Shown piece after piece: positions 16,787 through 27,100 of a stretch of 32,114 nucleotides of DNA. Source of the DNA: Bacteroidia bacterium. GTDB taxonomy: Bacteria; Bacteroidota; Bacteroidia; Bacteroidales; Dysgonomonadaceae. The position numbers were made by a program, and so were the translations under genes. Positions within the stretch are counted from its first letter, which is position 1. Each line of letters starts with the position of its first letter. The DNA lies in the NCBI GenBank assembly GCA_025999435.1, contig BNXH01000018.1, forward strand, positions 1-32,114, given 5' to 3'. The notes below the pieces were generated by a model that did no database searches, had not been told where the DNA came from, and saw only the letters and a program-made list of their open reading frames with translations.

Positions 16787-16931
16787 TAGTTCCACCCAGA
16801 TTATTCCAGATATTATTTTTTTCAAAGAGATATTTTTTATGGTAACTTAAAAAATAAGTGATAAATAATCCACTCCATCAGTTTGAAACTAGCGGGGCGG
16901 AACTCTATTTATTGAATATTAGTTATAATTG
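16787..16931. other. Junction between the main toxin's immunity gene and cassette 1
   Basis: 145 bp, AT-rich. The part near 16800-16850 is decayed Rhs (KYLFEKNNIWNNLGG on the minus strand). The rest holds no gene, and I see no clear terminator or promoter. The leader repeat of the other cassettes is absent. Confidence 0.5.
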
Positions 16932-18101
16932 CTAATCTGATACACGAATGTTGTTTCTCTCTAAAATTATAATATTATTATCTAGTTCCATTTTCATTAA
17001 ATCAATTGTTGATCTGGTAGTTTCAAATACAGATTGAGAAATTAATTTTTGCTTTATAGCATTTTCTATTTTTAAATAAGATTCTGGAATGTATTGTTTT
17101 AAAAAAATAGTTCTTTCCTCTATTTTTTTTAACTCAAAAGAAGAATATTCAAATCCTGTATATGACGAATTATCATTTATAGCATCAACAATAGACTTGC
17201 TTAAATAATTAAGATAATCAACAACATAATAGTTATTTATATACATTTGATAAAAAATGTATTTTCTAAAATAAATATCATATTTTTCGTTTAAAAGTTC
17301 ATCTATAAAATAACGATTTCCTCCATTTGAAGATTTCATTCCAAATATCGCTGATATGTTTATAACGGGAGATAAAAAAAATGGATTCAATAATTGGTCT
17401 ATGAATATAATAGATTCGTTGTTACCTAGCAAGTAATCTTTTTCTGATACGTTTCTTTGAAATTTATCATTTATAATTATAATCCGAAAGTCGGGAAGAC
17501 ATAATTTAGTCTTCAGATCCTGTTCATAAAATCTTCTATTATATTCAAATCCAAAGAAACAATTATCTGATATTTTCTTTAGGAATCTATGAGTTTTTGA
17601 CGAATATTGCTTTGAGTATTCATACTCAGGATAAATCTTATTTAAAATATCTTCGACAAAAAGAATACAATTTGGCTTATCAATTATGTCATATCTAAAT
17701 TTATTAGATCTTTGATCTTTTATGATGCTGACATCTACAATATCACTAAATACTTCTCTTGTTTTTGGGCTTTTATAGAAATCGGAATATTTAATTTCAT
17801 TAATTCCATATAAATTTTCAAATTCAGATTCAGTATAATCTTTTTGATGTCCAATTTCAAAATAGAGTTTACGACCATTATAATAAGGGCTACCCTCATT
17901 ATTGATTGCTTTCTTTATGTTTGTATTTATATCTTTTAAGTTTACTTCTCCATTTTTTGTTATAAAATTTAAATAAAGTCCAATATCAAAACAAGAGTTT
18001 AATGATTTAGCCACTAAAGTGGCTAAATCATTTTCAAATTGCATTTTATTATTCGTCAGATGCTTTACTAATTTTCTCTTAAAAATAGAATCAAATATCA
18101 T
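16932..18101 (-). CDS. Large putative immunity protein of the full-length Rhs toxin
   Basis: 389 residues from ATG 18101, 16 nt after the toxin stop. A longer frame from 18149 would overlap the toxin by 32 nt and is less likely. Very AT-rich, rich in Asn, Ile, Lys and Tyr, and mostly helical. No signal peptide or transmembrane segment, so cytoplasmic, consistent with a nuclease partner. I recognise no family. At about 390 residues it is two to three times the size of a usual Rhs immunity protein, so it may be a two-domain inhibitor or may have another role. The immunity role is inferred from its position right behind the tip. Confidence 0.6.
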   Translation of the reverse strand: MIFDSIFKRKLVKHLTNNKMQFENDLATLVAKSLNSCFDIGLYLNFITKNGEVNLKDINTNIKKAINNEGSPYYNGRKLYFEIGHQKDYTESEFENLYGINEIKYSDFYKSPKTREVFSDIVDVSIIKDQRSNKFRYDIIDKPNCILFVEDILNKIYPEYEYSKQYSSKTHRFLKKISDNCFFGFEYNRRFYEQDLKTKLCLPDFRIIIINDKFQRNVSEKDYLLGNNESIIFIDQLLNPFFLSPVINISAIFGMKSSNGGNRYFIDELLNEKYDIYFRKYIFYQMYINNYYVVDYLNYLSKSIVDAINDNSSYTGFEYSSFELKKIEERTIFLKQYIPESYLKIENAIKQKLISQSVFETTRSTIDLMKMELDNNIIILERNNIRVSD

Positions 18102-18117
18102 TCTAATACATTTTAAG

Positions 18118-21100
18118 TTAATAAACTTGTCCTTCTTGAGGAATTCCATTTTGCTGATACATTTCCGGATTTACGATCACGACCGGGAATAGTATATTTA
18201 CAGCAGTTTCCCCTGCGGTCAACAATGCAGCCCCTATAGCAGTTATTGCACCTAGAATTCCCACAGTTTTAGCATCTGGAGCCTTTAGCTTCGGCATTTG
18301 AGGACTCCATGATGGCTCAGTTTCTTTAATAGGCTGCAAAACTGGATTTGGTTGAATTTTCTTAGGTTCCACAATATAAAATATTATACCTGCTTTGGCA
18401 TCACCAACCCAATATGAATAATTATGAGAATCATCTTCTAACTTCAATGTTCCTTCAAAAGGAACAGGATTCCCTGAAGATGTACCAGGATACCACATTA
18501 AACTCCCTTCATTTTGAAAATTAGCTTGAATAACATAACCATTTAACTGAATTTTTGCCATTTCAAATTTATACGGTTTTTTATAACTGACAGGCTTCAA
18601 TTCCCAAATACTACCTGTTGTCGCTCCAAAGTACATTAAATCAGCTCTTGTATTATCATAGAACCTAAATTCAGCTTTCCAGTTTGGCTTTAGCGACATA
18701 TGTCCGGCTAATGCCATATGTGCTTTTATTCCTACAACATTCCAAGGCTCTCCATCAATCCCATCCATTCCTGTCGGATCGGTATATCTCACAGGATTTT
18801 GGAAAGTATACGCATAAGTAGATATATTCGGATACTTCTCCTGTAACGGATCAGCAGATAACCAAAGGCTTATTCTCGGATCATAGTACCTCGCCCCGTA
18901 GTAGTATAACCCCGTCTCTTCATCCAACTCCTTGGCGTTGAATAAATAAGGCGTATTCCACGTATTATTTCTCTCTTCAATAAAGACCTCTCCAAACGGC
19001 ACATACTCGATATGCTGCACGGTTTCGCCGTCCAAATTAGTAATTAAACTTGAACTACCCAAATGATCGGAGTGATAATAATATTGATAGAGTTCCGGAT
19101 TATCATTCTGGCTTGGACTGAAAGATTTCAGTTTCGGCGTATTATCACAGCAAAATCCCTGCCCATTAACATAATCATCGTTATCCTTGCCATAATACGG
19201 CACTTCAAACTTAGCATAATTATCCTTAATGGTTTGCTGTAAAGCTTTATACTTGTCCGCATAATCCACCTTAGCACCATCCACATTACTTCCCGCATAT
19301 TCGATACGCCGTGGGTCACTTCCGTAACTATCGAGGTCGCCGAGTTTACTTACAATACGTTGACTACCGATATAAATATGCTTGGTGTAACTACCGCCTT
19401 TCGAAACCACAAGGTACGGATTGATATAAGCCGTGAAATTAGCCGTCTGGGTGTCTCCCCCGCTAAATACGGAATTGACATACATCTGCTGGCTTTCACC
19501 ACTAGTCTTAACCGTCCTTTCACCCGCAGCATCATACCAGTAGTTGCTCACAAAGCCGTTGTCGTCAATCGCTTCCAAACGGTTCTCTTCGTCCCAGAGC
19601 AGTTTTCTTTCAGCCGATTTCGGTGTCTGTGTGCCGTCTTTCTTCGGACGCTCGGTATTGATGTAAACCAAGTTGCCGTTGGCATCATATTCATACTTAT
19701 GGTCTTTGCGTGTCAGTTCCTGTGCGTCAGTTCCCTCTGTACGGTAGTTTTCATCTTCCAGCGTACTGATCTGGAACGGGTTATTTTCGTAGTTGTAAGA
19801 AAGGTCATAGCCTGCTTTCAATACTCCGTCGAACTGGATACCTTTCTGCTGTATATGCTGCTTTTTGCTTGTGATATTATGCAGGTTATCATATTGCATT
19901 TCCAGCGTATAGGAAGCCGTCTTCGGGTTGTTTGCCGTGATGTTCACTCCCGTAAATGTTCCTGTTGCACTTGTCAAACGGTACAGCCCGTCATAGTTGT
20001 AGGTATGGCTCATCTGTCCGCCCATGCCTGTTGCCGCCTGCGGAACAGGTGCGGTATTTACCACGCTCAATACATTATCCACAGCATCAAACGTATAGTT
20101 ATTATTCATTATCTGCTTGCGGGTGTCCTTGCCCGAAATTACCATCAGGTTTTCCAATCTTCTACGTTGCGGATCATAGCTATAATTTGTTTCCGCCCCG
20201 TTGCAATACTTCATGTAGGTGCGTTGCTCGAACTTGTCATAACCCAGCTTGTTCACATAGTTATACGAGTAAGCCTTTTCTCCCTTCACACTTTCGAGTA
20301 AGCCGGCGGTATTATACGAGTAGGTTATCTTCTCTTCGTCCGGATAGATCATTTCTTCGAGCCTGTTCCATGAGTCGTACTTCCACTGCGTGACATAGGT
20401 CGCGATAGCCTGGTTCGGGATAATCAAGGTTCTCCTGACTTTGGTCATTTCACCGAGCCTGCCGTAGAAGAACTCCTGCGCCCCCGAGCCGTCTTCCTGA
20501 AGCATCAGCCTGCCCACACGGTTGTTGGAAGCATTTTTATTGCCGTAGGTGTACTTCACGTTGTTCTCCGGATGGTCGGGATAAGTAATGGCAGTCAAAC
20601 GGCTGTAGTCGTAGTCGTAAGTGATGGATTTATCTTCCTTCTCCAGATTGGCGGTCTGCTTGCTGAGCAGGTTGCTTACATTGTCATACTTAAACGAAGT
20701 CTTACCCGATGCAGGATGTGTTACCTGTGTTCGTCTACCCGCCATATCGTAAGCCGATACGGTTTCATTATTCCCGTTGTCAATGGCTTTCAATAATTGG
20801 TTGACCGGGTCGAACTCGAAACGTGTCGTAATCGTACCGTCAGGACCCGAATACTGCTCTGTCTTCACTGCCAGTCCCGAACCGTTGGTAAAGGTCGATT
20901 GCTTTCCGCCCATCGCATCGGTAACGGTCGTTACCAGCAAGCCCCCTCCGGCTCCCCCGTTGGTGGAGAGTTGCAAGCCGTATTCCATCAGCGATTCGCT
21001 GTTATCCGGCAGGATGGTCTTAATAGCCCTGTCCATCACATCGTATTCGGTCGTGGTAGGGGTTATATTGTCAAAGGCAGGGTTAAACACCGTCTTGCTT

Positions 21101-24100
21101 CCCATATTTTCAAATACCGGATAGAATGCTTCCCTGACACGCCCGAACGGGTCGAACTTGGCCCTTCCGCTGACAATCATCACTTTCCTGTCCACCGGAT
21201 TGGTTCCGTTGGTGGTTTCGGTGATCACACCGTCTTTTTTGACTTGAACTGCCCTGCCGAAGCCATCGACAAAGGTTACGGTTTCCAGGTCATCGTTCGG
21301 GTTCTGCGGGTCGTAATGTTTCGTTACAGCGTATAGTGGACTGAACTCTTCCCCTTTGGGGAAGCCGGATGGGGTGTTGTATTCAAACTTAATCGTATAC
21401 GGCAGTCCCAGTACCTGCTCGTTCGGCCCTGTTATGGTTTCTACCCGTCCCATATGGTCGATAGTCGTTTCCAGCGTATAACCGTTCATATCGCGTGTTA
21501 CCAGCGGGATACCGAAACGGTAGTCGTAGCCCTCCATTTCCGAGCGGTAGCCGAAGGCATCTTCCACACGCTCCACATACATGTTGTAGTCGCGGTCGTA
21601 CAGGTATTTGTACCACATGCGCTGTCCCTTGTAGTTGGCAGGGAGCGTCTTCTTGGTGATATTGCCGTACTTGTCGTACTCGATGTCGATTACCGCCTTA
21701 TTGCCGGATTCATCCAGTGTCTGGGTCACTTTGGTCAGGTGGTTGGCATAGTTCAGGTCGTAAGCGGCTTCCGTCCGGCGATATACTACCCCGTCGGAGC
21801 CTGTCACCTGTACGCGTACCGGCAGCCCGAAGATATGCTTGGCCGTATTGTGGGTATATTGTACGGCTGTCATGTAGTTGTATGCGCCCGTACCGTTACT
21901 GCCCAGTGTACCCTTATCGCTGTATTTATAGTTTTTCAGGTCGCCGTAATTTCCATTCAGGTAGTACTCATAGAAACTTTCATTGGCTACCATGCCGTCT
22001 GCCTGTCCTTCGTAAACTACCGATTTGGTATATTTCACCGGCGTAAAGGCGATGGCGCGGTCGGTACAGATGTTATCGTCTGCCGTGAAACTATAGGTGT
22101 CTGCTGATGGTGTCAGCTTATAGCTGTAGTATTCATTGAGGCTTTCGGTAAACTTATTACCTGATGCATCTTCGACAACTGAGCGTAGCTGGTTTCCTGC
22201 GGTGTAAACACTATTCACGTCGTACTGCAGTATGGCTTTCCGGTAAACGGTGTTTTCTTCCTGAGCTTCGGTGTCGATATTCATAGTGGTTACCTTACCG
22301 AATCCCAAAAATTCGCGTTCGTGGCGTTCCTGACGCCCTTCCTGATAGTCAAAAACGGTTTTCATATTGGCACCGTCATCTTTCAGCCCGTCGTTTACTT
22401 CTACCGAGTGCATTACCCATTTACCTCCGGGGTGATCGTAGGTGGCCTGGCTTCTTGTATAGTCTACGGTAAAGCTTCCGCCTAATGGATTATTTACGGA
22501 TTTCAGCTTGTTGGTACGGGCAATAGTCGAGCGGTAGACTGTCATCTTGCCGTCTTCGTCCGAGGATACGATCTCAGGGAAGCCGTCTCCGTCCACGTCT
22601 CGAAGTTCCATTGTTGTCCTACTCATGGATTTTCCGGTATTTGCACCTCCGTTCAATGCTATTTTAAGGATCGGAACCGGGGATGGGGGAATAGTTATCG
22701 GTATAACTTGTGTATAGGAGGCGTTCAACGATTCAGCCGTTGAAGCCGATTTATTGATATTGTTCATACCTTGCCATATTACAGGTGTGGTAAATCCGTT
22801 GCCTGTATTAAAAGATACATAAATATTATCCCCGTCTTTCCATACTTTATCCGTCAGTCCGTCTGAGTTCAGGTCGATAAAAGTGTAATTGGAGTTTGAA
22901 GTTGTAGTCGTCAAACCGAATCCGGCCGAAATACTCGAACCGCCGAAATCATACCCTAAACCGGCATTGACAGTAGTTGACTTCCCGCCATCCAGTTTTT
23001 CAATATCCCAGTCTATGGCTTCGGTAAATCCATAACCCAGGTTTAAACGGATTTTTTTATCAGACAATATCTTATCCGGAAGCCCATCGCCGTTGACATC
23101 CATAAATGTTTCCACTGCTTCGTCTTCATTCCACGGGACTTCAATAGAACCGGATAAAGGAGGCTTTTGATTCTGGGCAGTTTCGATGGCAGTCAATGCT
23201 TCTTTTGATTTTTTCGCCGCATCAGCCTTTTGCTCATCAGTGGATTGTTTGTCATTATTTACCGCCTTTTGATTATTTTTTGCAGCAATATATTTTGCAC
23301 CTGCGGATATGACTGAAGCTGCATGTACCGGATTACCACCCAAGCCCACACTTTTAGCCTTGCTTTCACTCCTGTGGTTACCCAAACCTGATACTGTTTC
23401 ACCGTCGAATCCTCCTTTAGGATTTGTAAATTGTATCTGATTGGAAGTTACAATATCCGGATAACCGTCCCCGTTCATATCGGCAAAGGAAGTTATTGTT
23501 CTGCTTTCTCCGGCCGAAGAACTGGTGGTAAGCCCTAAAGCTCCGACCATATTGGACGTACTGGAGCTCTTGTTTTCTAACGTTATACCGAACGCGCCCG
23601 ACCCCGGAATGCAATTGCCTGCTGCTGTTTGGCTGGTAGCCAAACCTTCCAGCGGATTCTTTAATATAACATCCTGTTCTCCCAGTCGGGAACTGTTTAT
23701 AATGCCATCCGCCATAAATGCTTCCGGATTTTGGCCTGTCCACCTTAATCCATCCTCATCACTGTGATTTATGGTCATAGGCATGAATGCTGTTGAAACC
23801 GGATCCATGTTTTCATTTTCACTTTCAGGGAGCTTTAACAGCCCTTCAATGATCGGATTGCCATACCTTCCGTCTGTTGCATTATATACGAACTGCCCCC
23901 AGCCGCGGTTGATAATTCCGAAACCGTCATAATCCCTTGTGGTGAATGTATTGACCTTAACAGTCGAGTCTGCTCCGTTTACGGTAATAACTGCGGCAGG
24001 GTCTCCCAGTTTAGCTAACAGTTCCTTGTCGGTAACATAATATTCCACCCATATAGTCCCGGCTTTAACCGCTGCTATATTGATTGAAGAGCCCGGAGCG

Positions 24101-27100
24101 ACAACGCTGTTGGTTATAACCACTTCCTGTTTGGCTACCAGTCCCGTAACATTCTTTACGGCCATGAGCAGTTTACCGCTGGCTGTTTGTGTCGGCGGTA
24201 ACGAGAGGCCTGTAAATAATGGGGTTACCGTCATGCCATTATCAGCGGCCAGGACATAGGGCTGCCCCTCTGCCACATGGCTCGCAAAAGAGGAATAGGA
24301 AACTGCCGCATAATCTTTGTAAACCGCCGTCCCGGTATTGTATTCCACCTGCGGTTTCCAGTGTACATTTTCCAGTGCGATATTCGTTTGCGAAACGACT
24401 TCAAATTTCAGGTTTATACCTCCCATCGTATTACTTATACTGACAGGCAATTCCCCTGTATGCGTTTCATCCCATGCAAATTCCCTGCTGTAAACAACAG
24501 TCTGGGCATATGCGGGGTTAACACTTCCGTCATCATTCATTTCATCGTTAGCCAGCAGTATCCGGACAGTTACATTATCCGATGTTACAGGTTTTTCAAA
24601 TGCACCTGCTACTAGAACATCCGCCGGGGCTATCAGGCGCATATTTTTGTTCTGGCTGTAAACATAGCCTTCCGATGCTTTATATATGGCCGTTCCCTGT
24701 CCGTTCGGATTGAGATGATTCGTTCGGTTCGTATAAGTAATCACAGGCGACCATGCGACCTGGTCGAATGCCCCGTTGGACATCTTGTCCGCTCCGGATT
24801 GTACACGGAAATAGATCTTTTGTCCTTTGGTAACAGTAGTACTGCTTACTCCGGCAGGATAGGATGAAAAATCATCTTTTGCTATAGATTTGTTCCAGAC
24901 CTCATTGCTTCCTATCTGGATAACTGTACGTACCCCGTCTGCTTTTTCATAAGCATCCGTATCGTAATCTCCGGCCGGAGCTTGTAATTGCACATTTCCT
25001 TCAATTCTAACCGTACCGCTATACGGGGCTTCCCATACCCGTACCACATCCAGCATCGGTGAATTCCGCATAAGTTCTTCCTGTTCCTGCGGATCGACTT
25101 GGGTGTCTGAATCATCAATCACTCCGCCTCCCATGACCGGGCTTGGCGTGTCCCCGCTGCTTAATGTAAACATCGGCACTAAGTTGCCGTTAGCATCCTT
25201 TTCAATATGGTTAAAATAGACTTTGCCGTTAATAACAAGATCCGGCAATCCGTCGTTGTTTACATCTGCGAAATACACTTTGGTTTTGGAAGAGGTGCTG
25301 CTTTTATCTACTCCGGCGACTGCCGTCATTCCCATGAAGCCCGGATTTGCTTTTGCTCCGCCGCCATTGGTTGTGGATGTTGATTCCATGAATCTGGATA
25401 TTCCCTGCACTTTTATCTCTTCCCCATATTTAATATCCGTATCGGATGTCTGGGATATATTCGGACGGTAATAAACGGTATTCCCCCTCTGGTATACTTT
25501 ATCAGGCAATCCATCGCCGTTAATATCTATTAATGTAGAAAGACCTTTGGTCGTACTGCTCGAATGGTTGTAACTGCCTCCTATCGTCATGCTTTTAGTT
25601 ACCTGATCATAGTTGTATATGCCCACACCGGCATAAAACGATATTCCTTTGGAGGTAGTAACGCTTCCTCCCAAAGCGCTGGCCTTGTCACTGAAACCGG
25701 GCACGCCGAGATTAGCTACCGGATTGATGAACCCCGCATCTATCCCGTCATTATGCAAATTCCACGTCTCAGCATCACTCTTAAATGGCTTATAACCGTT
25801 TTTGGAGTCCACATCGTCGTAATAATCTATATCATGCGAAGCAAATACCTCGCCTTTCGAGTCGATATGGTTAATTTTAGTAAGGATGTTAGTATTGAAC
25901 GCCCCCGGCTTATACTCAAAGGTATAGCTGCGCAAGGTTTCTCCTTCAAAGGTGATCGATACTTTGTCCAACAGTTTATTGCTTGACGTTAAAAAGCCAT
26001 ACCTGGCCGAATTGGTTTTCTTATCCTTTTGCGATGTGCTTGTCAGGCTAACTACCGTATGAGGATCGCTGCCTTTATTACCGGCCCTTACTTCTTTCAG
26101 GTAGATCGCTTTGGCTGTCAGGCTTCCCCGGACAGGTTCATCGACCGTCTCATACACATACTCGATATAATCCCCGTGCAGTTCTTCTACGCGTGTGAGT
26201 TTCCATTCGGCGATCACTTCCTTATTGCTGTTTAATGTTTTTGCAGAACCTTTCAGTACAGCGCCGTATGTATATTTGGTTCCTGATTTATCGGTTACTT
26301 CCCAGGTGTAATTGGCCGGGGAGTTTCCTTTACGAATAATCTTCGAGAAACTGCCCTCATTTCTCGGATAGAACTGTCTGTCCGCTTTGCGCGCTATCTT
26401 GTCGCCCCGGTGAGCTACTGAGCTTTGCCCGCTGTCATCCATTGTAACGAGCATCGAGCCGTTAAACGAATAAGTTTCAGTTTCCATGCTATCGTCCCAG
26501 CGCGGTACGCCCCAGCGTGTATCCACCGAGATGGAAGGTGTACTTAAGTCCCAGCCTTCGCCGAGCCAGCCGGAGCCGCCGTCGGAGTTATACTGTACTC
26601 CCAGTGACGGCTGCATGCCGTTACGGGCCGGTGGCATCTCAAAACCATAGCTCAATCCCGCCGAGCCGCGGTTATTGGCCGCAGGTGGTGCTATCACCTG
26701 TACTTTGGCTGTAGGGTCCGCCGCCTTGATGTCATTCATCATCGTAGGGGCAAAGCCTTGTGTCTCCGGTGATTCGGGTGTCTGTATCACCCCGTTGATC
26801 ATATCGGTAAAGTGGGTGGTGGTCGATACGATCAATTGGTTCTTCTTGTCGATGGTATCTAGTTTTAACGCCACCCAGTGTTTGGTATCCAAATCGAAGT
26901 AATAGGTTTTAATATCGTCTTCTGTAAAACCGTTCGGTATTTTGGTACGGTCGTATTTAATGGTTACGCTCGCCCCTTCTGCAAAGTGTTCGCCGTGGGG
27001 CAAAAAGCGGTAGCCTTTATGCCCGGCGGTGACATTGCTCATACCCATGTCTAAGGCGGCCATGTCGATATGGCGCAGGGTGGAAATGGTTATATTCTTC

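Noticed and set aside
16690..16830. Programmed frameshift joining the upstream Rhs remnant to cassette 1
   Set aside because: No slippery sequence is seen; the extra 28 nt form a hairpin and the upstream remnant is decayed and short, so sequence decay is the simpler reading.
18102..18149. Longer start at 18149 for the large immunity candidate
   Set aside because: It overlaps the toxin end; ATG 18101 gives a clean 16-nt gap like the other pairs.
19360..20301. Long plus-strand open frame (313 codons) antisense to the Rhs core
   Set aside because: It recurs in equivalent form opposite each Rhs core copy and reads as low-quality sequence; it is a shadow of the coding strand.
6253..21060. Repeats suggestive of a CRISPR or phage-type array
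   Set aside because: Repeat units are kilobase Rhs coding blocks with genes between them, not short regular repeats with unique spacers.
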